Part shown: positions 41,496 through 50,428 of the stretch, one piece after another
Layout of the letters: each line of letters starts with the position of its first letter
Position numbering within the stretch: the first letter of the stretch is position 1
Assembly (NCBI GenBank): GCA_024434165.1
Contig: QMIW01000039.1
Location: 1-64,000, forward strand
Source of the DNA: Chloroflexota bacterium
GTDB lineage: Bacteria > Chloroflexota > Anaerolineae > Anaerolineales > Villigracilaceae
Direction: 5' to 3'
DNA length: 64,000 nt
Translations under genes and position numbers: made by a program
Notes under the pieces: generated by a model
The model's input: only the letters and a program-made list of their open reading frames with translations
What the model was told of the DNA's origin: nothing
Databases searched by the model: none

Positions 41496-42476
41496 ATGGC
41501 AACCATCACCATCCCCGCGCGGGAGGACGCGAACGCGCATCCCAACCTGCGCCCGCTCAACATCCTGCGCGACCTGCCCGCCGTGGCAGACCTGATCGAA
41601 CTGTGCTTCGCAGACACCATGGACAGCGAAGGCAGGCGCTACGTGCAGGATATGCGCCGCGCCAGCGGCGATAACTCCTTCCTCAAATGGGCAAAGCGCG
41701 TCGCAGAGACCACCTCCCTGCCGCTCACCGGCTACATCTGGGAGGAGGATGGGCGTATCGTCGGCAACGTCAGCCTCGTGCCGTTCCGCCACAAGGGCCG
41801 CCGCCTCTACCTCATCGCCAACGTCGCCGTCCAGCCTGAATACCGCCGCAAGGGCATTGCGCGCGCCCTCACCGAACGCGCCATGCGTCATGCCCGCGAG
41901 AAAAAAGTGAACGACCTCTGGCTGCACGTCCGCGCGGACAACCCCGAAGCCATCCAACTTTACGCCTCGCTCGGTTTCGTCGAACGCGCCCGCCGCACCA
42001 GCTGGCAGGCAGGCACCGACAACCAGATTCCATTGCCGGATACGGACATCGCCGTCACAAAGCGGCATCCGCGCTTTTGGGGGAGACAACTCCACTGGCT
42101 TTCCCGCCTCTACCCGGACCCGTTAGCCTGGCACGTCAACTGGAACTTCAACCCGCTCAAGCCGGGTCTATGGATGTGGCTCCACCTGTTCTTCGTGGAT
42201 ATGAACATCCGTCAGTGGGCGGCGGTCCGAAAAGATACCCTGCTCGCCACGCTTTCGTGGATTCCCACCGGGCGTGGAGAAAGTCTCTTTGCCGCAGCAG
42301 GCGAGAGGTCCGACCCCGAAGCGCTTACCCGGCTGCTGCTCCAGGCGCGGCGCGACCTCTATCATCTCTACCCATCCATCTCACTTGATTTTCCCGCCGG
42401 CGAATTCGACGAGGCCATCCAGGCTGCGGGCTTCAAGCCGCAGCGCACCCTGATCTGGATGCAGGCAACTTCATGA
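41496..42476 (+). CDS. GNAT family N-acetyltransferase
   Basis: A 326-residue protein whose N-terminal 170 residues form a GNAT fold: beta4 with VRPF-like VSLVPFRHKGRRLYLIANVAV, the acetyl-CoA pyrophosphate loop VQPEYRRKGIARAL (R/Q-x-x-G-x-A) and the C-terminal NPEAIQLYASLGFVE. The second half is longer than typical and may be a degenerate second GNAT domain (inference from length and fold pattern). The substrate is unknown. It appears leaderless. The next gene follows after 34 nt with its own ribosome site. Confidence 0.87.
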   Translation: MATITIPAREDANAHPNLRPLNILRDLPAVADLIELCFADTMDSEGRRYVQDMRRASGDNSFLKWAKRVAETTSLPLTGYIWEEDGRIVGNVSLVPFRHKGRRLYLIANVAVQPEYRRKGIARALTERAMRHAREKKVNDLWLHVRADNPEAIQLYASLGFVERARRTSWQAGTDNQIPLPDTDIAVTKRHPRFWGRQLHWLSRLYPDPLAWHVNWNFNPLKPGLWMWLHLFFVDMNIRQWAAVRKDTLLATLSWIPTGRGESLFAAAGERSDPEALTRLLLQARRDLYHLYPSISLDFPAGEFDEAIQAAGFKPQRTLIWMQATS

Positions 42477-42510
42477 TGGATCCTGCGTAATTAAAGCAAA
42501 AGGAGTCAAA

Positions 42511-42885
42511 ATGACAAAGTTTGCAATTCGCTGGTTGATCAACGCGGTCGCGTTGTATGCGGCGGTGTGGATCGTGCCGGGCATCGAATACATCGGCGAC
42601 TGGACGGGCATCCTTTGGCTTGCGCTCATCATCGGTCTGCTGAACGCCCTGGTGCGCCCCCTGCTCAAATTCCTCACCTGCCCGCTCATCATCCTCACGC
42701 TGGGGTTGTTCACCATCGTCATCAACACCGTCATGCTCCTGCTCACCCGCACCATTGGGCAGTCCTTCGGCATCGGCCTCATGGTGGATGGGTTTTGGTC
42801 TGCCCTGCTCGGCAGTCTGGTCATGAGCGTCGTCAGCGTGGTAATGAGCGTCATCTTCCGCGACGAGTTGAAAGGCAGGAAGTAA
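42511..42885 (+). CDS. YvlD-like membrane protein (phage holin family 4 superfamily)
   Basis: A 124-residue protein with four membrane helices and the family pattern IIGLLNALVRPLLKFLTCPL followed by LGLFTIVINTVML. Despite the database name, these are ordinary chromosomal membrane proteins, not evidence of a prophage. AAAGGAG precedes the ATG. A strong terminator follows the stop. Confidence 0.88.
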   Translation: MTKFAIRWLINAVALYAAVWIVPGIEYIGDWTGILWLALIIGLLNALVRPLLKFLTCPLIILTLGLFTIVINTVMLLLTRTIGQSFGIGLMVDGFWSALLGSLVMSVVSVVMSVIFRDELKGRK

Positions 42886-42890
42886 CCCGA

Positions 42891-42929
42891 AAAACAACAG
42901 CCGCCTTCAAAGACGGCTGTTGTTTTTTT
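42891..42929 (+). terminator. Intrinsic terminator after the YvlD-like gene
   Basis: AAAACAACAGCCG pairs perfectly with CGGCTGTTGTTTT and a T run follows. Confidence 0.9.
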
Positions 42930-42936
42930 AATCATT

Positions 42937-43026
42937 AGACTTCTTGCAAAAGTCACTTTTTTACCTTGCTCAAGGCGGCGTCCCCGCCGCCGAGGACTGC
43001 GGCGGGAGCACTTATACAAGAGGTCT
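42937..43026. mobile_element. 90-bp palindromic element with other inverted ends (relative of copies A-C)
   Basis: AGACTTCTTGCAAAAGT (42937-42953) and ACTTATACAAGAGGTCT (43010-43026) are inverted repeats with four mismatches. The centre carries the same GC-rich hairpin (GGCGGCGTCCCCGCCGCCGA) as copies A-C but with different arms. It has no coding capacity, so it would depend on an outside transposase. The remaining gap to 43179 shows no gene. Confidence 0.7.
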
Positions 43027-43179
43027 ACTGATGTTACGCGGCAGGGGCGACCCTTTCTTGCAGATGGGCTGCCCGATTTACTCAAACAGGTCGTCCCCGC
43101 GACGAAATCGCGTAAGGTGAGAATTAAGTTTTTTCAATCAAGCCTTTGAGATGGCACGTACCTCCCGATCTGCCGCGAT

Positions 43180-44859
43180 CTATCTCCAGACGGGGAAAGG
43201 CACCGAGGGCGCGGAAATTTCCATCATCGTCCGGTACATTTGCGAGTTGTTGACCAGCAGGAACAGCACGAAGACCAATAGCAGAATTTGGAACCAGCGT
43301 TTCTCCGCCAGTTCGCGCCATGCCAGGGCAAGGAAGAGCGTGATGGCATACGTCCAGTTTGCGGCGTAGAGGAAGACGTCCTTGCCGTATTGCAGGTGCA
43401 GGGCGAAATAAAACAGCACAGTAAAGAGAAAGGCGAGGAAATATCCGTTATCCTGCTTGAAGAGGTTTTTCAGGAACAGCGCTCCGCCCAATGCCATCAA
43501 ACCGACCCATGCAAGCGCCAGTCCATCGCCCAGCGGGGTTTCGTAATTCGCCAGCAGCATCGGGTCTTTTTTGATGGAAGCGCGGAACATCCACACTTTC
43601 GGGAAGGGCCACCCATCGCGGATGACCAACGGCTCCGGCGCGACGAAGCTATGCAGGACGATCACCCGCGCCAGGTATTCCGCGCGCTGGAGGGTGGGCG
43701 GGAACTGGTTATGTCCCTCGCCCTCCAGCGTGGCGATGTCCCAAAAATACGGCTGGGATTCCGGGTAGATGAAGTTGTTCAACAGCGAGAGCGGCACAAC
43801 CAGCGCGCCGACGATAAGTCCATAGACAATGATTTGCCTGAGATTGCGCTTGACGAAGAAATGCGCGATGAACGTCTGCCCGACGTTGGAGATGGTGATG
43901 CCGAAGGCGATCAATCCCGCGATCACCTGCATGTAAAGCGGTTTATCCTTTAAGAGGAGGACGAGGAACACCAGGGCAACCGCTGCAAGGTAGATGTAAC
44001 TCTCGATGATGGAGCCAAACGCCAGTTGAGTCGAAGAGGCGCCGAAGAGGCCCGCAATCAAAAGCGCGTAAAGCGGATTCCCCGCCGAATTCCTCACAAA
44101 ATACCAGACGAGAAACACACACAGCGCGCCGGTCAGGGCATTCAAGGTGAAAGCGGCAAAAAGCGCATCCCCTTTGAAGAGAAAAGCGAGAATGCCCACC
44201 AGCGGTCGGATGATGATGAGGATAAAGGGATGCGCCGGACGCCAGTAGTAATCGCGGTATTTTTCCGTGGCAAACCGCCAGCGGTAGAGGTTGCCATCGG
44301 CGTCGAAGAAGATGTCGTCGGCGTCGTAGGAGGGACGGTTGAAGATGGAGGCGAAGATCAGGTAAACAGCGGAGAAGAGTAAGGCAATGACCAGGCCGTC
44401 CAGGTTCTCGTCCACGAACTTGAAGAAGCGGGTTTCCTTCCAGCCCCGTTGTTGGGCGAGGGAGAACAGCCAAAACGTCAATGGAAGCGCCAAAGTCAGC
44501 GCAGCGGAAAAGGACAGCCATTGTCCTGCCGGAAGGTGGAAGGCGTTCGCATCGAACAGTTTCGGGAAGGGTTTCGCCATACTGTATGCAGCGGGAATAA
44601 AGAGGAATACCGCCGCATACACCACAGCAGACAGGGCCGCATTGGTCGGATCGGAGCGGAATGCGCGGAGGATTCTGCCGGACAAGTGATGGACGAAAAG
44701 CCCCGCCAGCGCATGAACGGGAAGGGCAAGCAGGAAAATCTCGAACGCTGACTGGTAGAAATTCTCCAGATACCCGACCACAAAATAGGAGAGTGGAACA
44801 CCCAGGAACCAGGCGGAGAGGAGACGCTTATTGATCGGTTTCAAGATACGGACACCCAT
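43180..44859 (-). CDS. GT-C-like polytopic membrane protein, paralogue 1
   Basis: A 559-residue protein with about 13 membrane helices. The first 160 residues form a six-helix block; then comes a helix followed by the outside loop with YDADDIFFDAD, YRDYYWRPAHPF and a membrane-dipping IIIRPLV. An Asp-Asp motif after a first helix and an HP motif are features of GT-C glycosyltransferases that use lipid-linked sugars, so a transferase role is likely but not proven. Its closest relatives here are the genes at 44931 and 48374. It ends near 43180 with no clear terminator. Confidence 0.65.
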   Translation of the reverse strand: MGVRILKPINKRLLSAWFLGVPLSYFVVGYLENFYQSAFEIFLLALPVHALAGLFVHHLSGRILRAFRSDPTNAALSAVVYAAVFLFIPAAYSMAKPFPKLFDANAFHLPAGQWLSFSAALTLALPLTFWLFSLAQQRGWKETRFFKFVDENLDGLVIALLFSAVYLIFASIFNRPSYDADDIFFDADGNLYRWRFATEKYRDYYWRPAHPFILIIIRPLVGILAFLFKGDALFAAFTLNALTGALCVFLVWYFVRNSAGNPLYALLIAGLFGASSTQLAFGSIIESYIYLAAVALVFLVLLLKDKPLYMQVIAGLIAFGITISNVGQTFIAHFFVKRNLRQIIVYGLIVGALVVPLSLLNNFIYPESQPYFWDIATLEGEGHNQFPPTLQRAEYLARVIVLHSFVAPEPLVIRDGWPFPKVWMFRASIKKDPMLLANYETPLGDGLALAWVGLMALGGALFLKNLFKQDNGYFLAFLFTVLFYFALHLQYGKDVFLYAANWTYAITLFLALAWRELAEKRWFQILLLVFVLFLLVNNSQMYRTMMEISAPSVPFPVWR

Positions 44860-44930
44860 CGAAAAAATAAAAGCGGCTCAAGTCTACCATAAGGGATTGA
44901 CCGACCGCTTTTGCTTTCGAGACCGGGTTT

Positions 44931-46586
44931 TCAGCGAATGTGCATGAACGACGCCCAGAGCATGATCAGAATTAAGCGTGAATTGTTGACCAGCAGCAGC
45001 AGGATGAAACCCAGCAGGGAAACCTGGAACCAGCGCCTGCCCGCCAGGTCCTGCCATGCCAGCGCCAGCAGAAGGGTGATGGCGTACGTCCAGTTGGCGG
45101 AATACAGGAAGACATCCCTGCCGTACCGCATGTGAAAGACGAAGTAGAACAGGATGGTCAGGATGAAGGCGAAAGCGAATCGGTTGTCGCGTTTGAACAG
45201 GTTTTTCAGGAACAGCGCGCCGCCCAGCGCAGCAAACCCAAGCCAGATGACGACGAGGGTTTTACCGAGGTCCGTTTCGTAGCGGGAGATTTGCAGGGGC
45301 GCTTTTTTCAGGGCGGCGCGGAACATCCACACCTTGAGGAAGGGAATATCCTCCTTCAAAAGCAGCGGGTCCGGCGCGATGAAACTATGCAGAAGCATCA
45401 CCCGTCCAAGAAAATTGGCGCGCTGCAGCGTGGACGGAAAGACGTTCTTTTCCTCCCATTGCAACGTATCCACCTGCCACAGGTAGGGATGCGCGTTTGG
45501 GTAGATGAAATTATTGAGCAGGTTCAGGGGGATGATCAGCGCGGCGACGATTAAACCGTATTTGACCAGCTGCGCGAGGTTTCGTTTCACCATGAAGTGC
45601 GCGATCGCCGTCTGCGCCAGGTTCGAGATGGTGATGCCAAACGCCGCCAGCCCGGCAAGGACCAGCGCGTAGGTTGGGCTGTCCTTGAGCAGCAGCACGA
45701 TGAAGATCAACGCCACCGCTCCAAGGAAGATATAACTCTCGATAATGGAGCCAAACGCCAGTTGAGTCGAAGAGGCGCCGAAGAGGGTTGCAATCAACAG
45801 CGCGTAGAGCGGATTCCCCACCGAATTTCTTACAAAATACCAGACGAGAAACACGCACAACGCGCCGGTCAGGGCGGTCAGTGCGAAGGCGGCGTAGAGC
45901 ATATCCCCTTTCAGGAGGAGGGAGATCAGCCAGACCCATGGGCGGACGACGATCAGCACGAACGGATGGACGGTGCGTCCGTAATAATCCTCGTAGTGTT
46001 CCGTCCCAAAACGGAACCGCCAGAGTTTGGCGTCGGTGTCGAAGAAAATATCGTCGAAGTTGAAAACCGGCTGGTTAAAGATGGAGGCGAGCAGGAAATA
46101 AACGCAGAAGAAAAGCGCAGCGATGACCAGACCGCCCAGGTTCGAATCCACAAACCTGTAAAAGCGGCTTTGCCGAATATCTGCGCGCCGCAGTGTGGAG
46201 ATTATCCACGCCGAAGCGGGGAACGCAGCAGCCAGCCCAATGACGAAGGGAATCAACGCCGCAGGCGGGAGGAGATATGACGCCGCGTCGAACATGCGCG
46301 GGAATCGGCTTGCCATGTTGACGAGCGCGGCGAAAAATGCGATGACTGCAACCCCAAGCGCAGCGGAGACGAGCGCATCAACGGGCTGGAATCGAAACTT
46401 CCCCATCAATTTGCCTAAAACCAGATAAATTGCCAGCGAGACCGGGACGTGAACGAGAAGCGCAGCCAGGAGTATCTCGATTGACGATTGATAATAGTTA
46501 TCCAGGAAGCCAAGCAAAAGATAACCGGGCGGGATGCCCAGCGCCCAGGCGGAGAGGAAGCGTTTATTCAGTGTGAGCATCTTCAT
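44931..46586 (-). CDS. GT-C-like polytopic membrane protein, paralogue 2
   Basis: A 551-residue paralogue of the preceding protein, same topology. It carries FNFDDIFFDTD, HYEDYYGRTVHPFVLIVVRP and the shared stretch FGASSTQLAFGSIIESYI. DNA identity to paralogue 1 is very high over the central segment (45735-45860 against 43990-44115) but lower at the ends, suggesting tandem duplication followed by local gene conversion. It lies 71 nt from paralogue 1 and is divergent from the GT39 gene. Confidence 0.65.
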   Translation of the reverse strand: MKMLTLNKRFLSAWALGIPPGYLLLGFLDNYYQSSIEILLAALLVHVPVSLAIYLVLGKLMGKFRFQPVDALVSAALGVAVIAFFAALVNMASRFPRMFDAASYLLPPAALIPFVIGLAAAFPASAWIISTLRRADIRQSRFYRFVDSNLGGLVIAALFFCVYFLLASIFNQPVFNFDDIFFDTDAKLWRFRFGTEHYEDYYGRTVHPFVLIVVRPWVWLISLLLKGDMLYAAFALTALTGALCVFLVWYFVRNSVGNPLYALLIATLFGASSTQLAFGSIIESYIFLGAVALIFIVLLLKDSPTYALVLAGLAAFGITISNLAQTAIAHFMVKRNLAQLVKYGLIVAALIIPLNLLNNFIYPNAHPYLWQVDTLQWEEKNVFPSTLQRANFLGRVMLLHSFIAPDPLLLKEDIPFLKVWMFRAALKKAPLQISRYETDLGKTLVVIWLGFAALGGALFLKNLFKRDNRFAFAFILTILFYFVFHMRYGRDVFLYSANWTYAITLLLALAWQDLAGRRWFQVSLLGFILLLLVNNSRLILIMLWASFMHIR

Positions 46587-46754
46587 TACACCCGTTTCAA
46601 ATTGAGCGTTTGGAGTCTACCACACGCGCTGCGGCGCGGCGTCACATCGTTGCGTAATACACCAGGACCGGAAGATTACGCCAATGGCGCAAATGCCCCC
46701 GCGCTTCATCAGCCGTTCCCGGAGCGGGAGGTTATCAAATCCTTTCGAGAATGG

Positions 46755-46760
46755 TATATT
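46755..46760 (+). promoter_or_regulatory. -10 box of the GT39 gene
   Basis: TATATT lies 9 nt before the ATG, with no ribosome site; nearly leaderless. Confidence 0.45.
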
Positions 46761-46769
46761 CCCATCCGC

Positions 46770-48347
46770 ATGGATGCGCTCAACACCTTCTTCGCCCGCT
46801 GGAAATCCCCCATCTTATTTGCCCTCATTCTCGGTATCGGCGTCTTTGCCCGCACATGGGAATACGCCGCTCTGCCGCCCGGCTTGAACGTGGACGAAGC
46901 CTCGATTGGCACGGAGGCATACTATCTCTACAAATTCGGCACGGACCGTTACGGCTTGTCCTACCCGGTGCATCTCATCTCATGGGGGAGCGGACAAAAC
47001 GCGCTCTATGCTTACCTGCTGATTCCATTCGTGGCGCTGAAGGGTATCAACGCCTTCGCCGTGCGTTTGCCGATGATGCTGGCGGGGATTTTATCCCTTC
47101 CGCTGATTTTCATTGCAGGCAAACGCCTGCTCGGCGAAAAGTTTGGGCTGTTGGCGATGTTCTTCATGGCGGTCTCTCCCTGGCATATCGTCAACTCGCG
47201 TTGGGCGGTCGAGTCGAACATCATGCCGTTTCTGTTTCTGGCTGGGTTCACCGCGCTCACGCTTGCGAACCCGGGGAACGGTTGGTTCCTTGTATCGTCC
47301 GTGTTCTTTGCGCTGTGCCTGTACGCCTATGGGACCGCTTACGTCGGCGTGCCGGTCTTCCTCCTGCTGACTGTTCCACTGCTTCTCAAAATCAAACGCA
47401 TCACAATTGGACAAGCCGTCATCGGAGCGATTGCCTTCATTTTGATCGCCTTTCCGATCGGGCTTTTCCTCGCCGTCAATACGCTTCAACTGACGACCAT
47501 GCAGTTGGGCGCTGTGACCATACCCCGTCTGCCCGTGGAAGCGCGTTACGAGACGATGGCGGCGGTCTTCGGCGAGAATCCCTTTGCGGCGGTTGCGGAA
47601 AATGCAAGGATCATGTTCGACGTCCTGTGGACTCAATCCGACGCCTACCCGTGGAACTTCGTGGAACCGTTTGGTTATTTCTACAAATACACGTTTCCTC
47701 TGGCGCTGGGCGGGTTCCTTTTCGCCCTGCCGTTCAAATCCATCGAGGAGAATCGAGTCGAACGCTGGCTGATCGCCGCGTGGATGCTCGCTGCCTTCGC
47801 GGTCGGCATCCTCCACCCGGTCAACCTGACGCGCTTCAACCTCGTCTTCACGCCCATCCTGTTTTGCATTGTCCTGTTTCTTCTTCGTTTCGAGAGGCGC
47901 CTGCCGCAAATCCTCCCCGTTGCGGTCGTCGTCTTTTCGGTTGGCTTTGTCTTTTTCAACAGGGCTTATCACGGCGGGGAATACCGCAGAGTGACCAGCG
48001 CCCTCTTCAATGAGGGCGTCATTTCCGCCATCGAGTACGCCGCCGAAAACAGCGATTCGCTCATCTGCTTCACGAAGGAGCATTACTCGCTTTACATCTA
48101 CGTCCTGTTGACCCAGAAATATCATCCATCCGAATATGTGGACGACATGGAATGGATCAACCCCGAAGACCCCGCCGACCCCGCCCGGACGCTGCTCGCC
48201 CTCAAACGGTTCCGCTTCAAGCCGGACGATTGCCTGAGCGACCCCCGCGCGGCTTATATTCTCACCTTGCGGGAATCACCCCCCAATTCCGCCGTCGAAT
48301 ACAAGGAAAAGAAGTTCGTCAAGTTCGTGGTGCATTTGCCGAAATAG
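46770..48347 (+). CDS. GT39-type membrane glycosyltransferase (PMT/ArnT superfamily)
   Basis: A 525-residue GT-C protein with about 11 helices. The first outside loop carries the catalytic-type acidic pair in LNVDEASIGTEAYYL, followed by YPVHLISWGSGQNALYAYL, matching the PMT_2/ArnT pattern (Asp-Glu motif, then a ligand loop). It should transfer a sugar from a polyprenyl-phosphate carrier to an outside acceptor. ATG 46770 is chosen because the first helix starts there; the frame upstream overlaps the divergent gene. It is embedded among three GT-C-like paralogues on the other strand, so the locus may build or modify one glycan. Confidence 0.85.
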   Translation: MDALNTFFARWKSPILFALILGIGVFARTWEYAALPPGLNVDEASIGTEAYYLYKFGTDRYGLSYPVHLISWGSGQNALYAYLLIPFVALKGINAFAVRLPMMLAGILSLPLIFIAGKRLLGEKFGLLAMFFMAVSPWHIVNSRWAVESNIMPFLFLAGFTALTLANPGNGWFLVSSVFFALCLYAYGTAYVGVPVFLLLTVPLLLKIKRITIGQAVIGAIAFILIAFPIGLFLAVNTLQLTTMQLGAVTIPRLPVEARYETMAAVFGENPFAAVAENARIMFDVLWTQSDAYPWNFVEPFGYFYKYTFPLALGGFLFALPFKSIEENRVERWLIAAWMLAAFAVGILHPVNLTRFNLVFTPILFCIVLFLLRFERRLPQILPVAVVVFSVGFVFFNRAYHGGEYRRVTSALFNEGVISAIEYAAENSDSLICFTKEHYSLYIYVLLTQKYHPSEYVDDMEWINPEDPADPARTLLALKRFRFKPDDCLSDPRAAYILTLRESPPNSAVEYKEKKFVKFVVHLPK

Positions 48348-48349
48348 CA

Positions 48350-48367
48350 AGCGGGAAATATCCCGCT
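48350..48367. terminator. Small hairpin between convergent glycosyltransferase genes
   Basis: AGCGGGA pairs with TCCCGCT around a four-base loop in a 26-nt gap. No T run, so only a weak terminator. Confidence 0.4.
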
Positions 48368-48373
48368 CTGCGT

Positions 48374-50428
48374 CTACACTTGCGACCCCAGCACATCCAG
48401 AATCGTCAGGAGCAGAATCCCGTTGTTCCAAATCAGGAGGGATAGCAGGACCAGCAGAACCGCCTGGAACCACCTCCGGTTGGATACGCTCCCCCACGCC
48501 AGCCCCAAAAACAGAACCAGCGCATACGTCCAGTTGGGCGAATAGAGGAACAACTCCTTGCCGTAGCGAAGATGCAGGACGATGTTCAGCGTAAAGCAGC
48601 CCGCCAGCGCCAGCGAATAACGCAGGTATGGATTCTTTCGGAAGTTCAACACAAAAAGCGCGCCCGCAAAGAGCAGCAGCCCCAGCCATACCCAGGCTGT
48701 GACGGTTTGCACCGGCAGGGTGTATTGACTCAACTCCCCGATCTCCGGTTTGAAGAAGCGGAATTGGATGAACGGAATGTCCTGGTCGTAAAAGATGGGC
48801 GTCGGCGCGGCGATGTTGTGGAAGAAGAAGCCGCCTGCCAGCGCTTGAATTCGCAGGTTGTTCAACGGAAATAGATTCTGCTGTTCCGCCTGCAATGTGG
48901 ACGGTACAAAGAAGAAGGGATGCGCGTCCGGGTAGAGCAGGTTGTTCAGCATGGTGAACAGAACCAAAAAGACGAGCACGGTGGCAATAAAGCGCATCGT
49001 CTGCCTGACGTTCGGCTTGACCGTGAACAGCGCAATCACGTTTTGCGCAAAGTTCGAGTGCGTAATGCCGATGGGCGTCAGGCTGGCGGCGATGAGCGCG
49101 GGCAGGGGTTTGTCCTTTATCAACAGTACGTGGAATAGCAGCAAACTCGCAGCGAGGAAAATGTACGATTCGAGGAGCGAGCCAAAAATCAGGTGTGAGG
49201 CGGTGAATCCCAGCAGGGCGGCGATGAGCGAGGCATAGGCGGAGTTCCCCGTGGCGGACTTGATGAACGTCCATGCGAGATAGACGCACGCCGCGCCGCC
49301 CAGCGCAGTGAACACGTATGCCCCCCAGAGCTTGTTCCCTTTCAGCAGAACGCCAAGCAAATCCACCGGCGGTTTGAGGAGCAGAATCATAAAGGGATGC
49401 ACCGACCGCCAGTAGTAATCGCGCCAATTGTCGGTGGTGAGGCGGATGCGGTAAATGAAATGATCGGCGTCGAAATAAATATCGTCCACGTCGAAATGCG
49501 GGTCGTTGACCACCGAGGCAAACAGCAGGTACAAAACGAAAAAGCCCAGCGCCAGCGAAAGCCCTGCGAGATTTGCGCTCACGTACGCGTAGACCTTTGT
49601 GTGTTTGATGCGGTTGTAAAAACCGCCGAACTTCAGTTGGATGTGCATCCACGCCTGCCACGGCAGCGCAATGAGGCTGACGAATGTGAATACCCCGCGC
49701 GTGTCTTCATCCAGCACGAAATATTCGGCTAGGAACAGCGCCACGCGCCGGTTGGCTTGAAACAACCAGATAATGAAGCCGGTCAGCATCAGGAACAACG
49801 CGCCGTGCAGGATGGCGTCGAACAGCCGCTCGCCCGCCACCCGCCGCACCCTGCCCATGAAGAAATATCCGCCCACGCCCAGAGCCGCCTGTAAAAGAAG
49901 CGTCAGCAGAATGATCTCGATTGGGCTGGCGTAGAAATTATCCAGGAAACTGGCGATGAAAAAACCGAAGAATGAAGCGAACAGCCATGCGCCAAACGCC
50001 CGCAATTGTCCGCCTGCCTCCAGCATGATCTGCACGGAGGAAGCGGCAGGCATGGTCAGCAAAAGGGATACGATGAAAAGCGAAGACAGGGTGAGGAGCG
50101 GGGAATGAGCGATGAACGACAAGGGATTTGAGACGAAAGATGAGAAATAAGGGACGAAAAACGAGAGCAGGGCAGTGATGAACGCCCAAAGGAAGACGAT
50201 CCGGCGTGCCGGGGCGGATATACCCGCCGCGGCTTTTTCCATTGCGGGAAATAAATACAGCAGGCAGACAAACACCGCCGCCGCAGGGACAAGCGCCAGG
50301 AACAAACGATCCATGAACGCGCGGGAGGCGAAGTCGAAATACGCCTGCACCAGCGTGAGCGAAATTACAATTCCCGCCAAAGCGCTGATTAAGATGCGCC
50401 CTGCCGTTGCAAGTCGTTGCTTGATCAT
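48374..50428 (-). CDS. GT-C-like polytopic membrane protein, paralogue 3 (with extra N-terminal helices)
   Basis: A 684-residue member of the same family with FDVDDIYFDAD, WRDYYWRSVHPFMILLLKPP and a homologous C-terminal half. It is about 130 residues longer than the other two at the N-terminus, with four extra membrane helices. ATG 50428 overlaps the P1 peptidase stop (ATGA), so the genes are translationally coupled. Identity to the other two is moderate, which suggests an older duplication. Confidence 0.65.
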   Translation of the reverse strand: MIKQRLATAGRILISALAGIVISLTLVQAYFDFASRAFMDRLFLALVPAAAVFVCLLYLFPAMEKAAAGISAPARRIVFLWAFITALLSFFVPYFSSFVSNPLSFIAHSPLLTLSSLFIVSLLLTMPAASSVQIMLEAGGQLRAFGAWLFASFFGFFIASFLDNFYASPIEIILLTLLLQAALGVGGYFFMGRVRRVAGERLFDAILHGALFLMLTGFIIWLFQANRRVALFLAEYFVLDEDTRGVFTFVSLIALPWQAWMHIQLKFGGFYNRIKHTKVYAYVSANLAGLSLALGFFVLYLLFASVVNDPHFDVDDIYFDADHFIYRIRLTTDNWRDYYWRSVHPFMILLLKPPVDLLGVLLKGNKLWGAYVFTALGGAACVYLAWTFIKSATGNSAYASLIAALLGFTASHLIFGSLLESYIFLAASLLLFHVLLIKDKPLPALIAASLTPIGITHSNFAQNVIALFTVKPNVRQTMRFIATVLVFLVLFTMLNNLLYPDAHPFFFVPSTLQAEQQNLFPLNNLRIQALAGGFFFHNIAAPTPIFYDQDIPFIQFRFFKPEIGELSQYTLPVQTVTAWVWLGLLLFAGALFVLNFRKNPYLRYSLALAGCFTLNIVLHLRYGKELFLYSPNWTYALVLFLGLAWGSVSNRRWFQAVLLVLLSLLIWNNGILLLTILDVLGSQV

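Noticed and set aside
42511-42885. Prophage remnant suggested by a holin-family protein.
   Set aside because: This family (YvlD-like) is a normal chromosomal membrane protein, and no phage genes are near.
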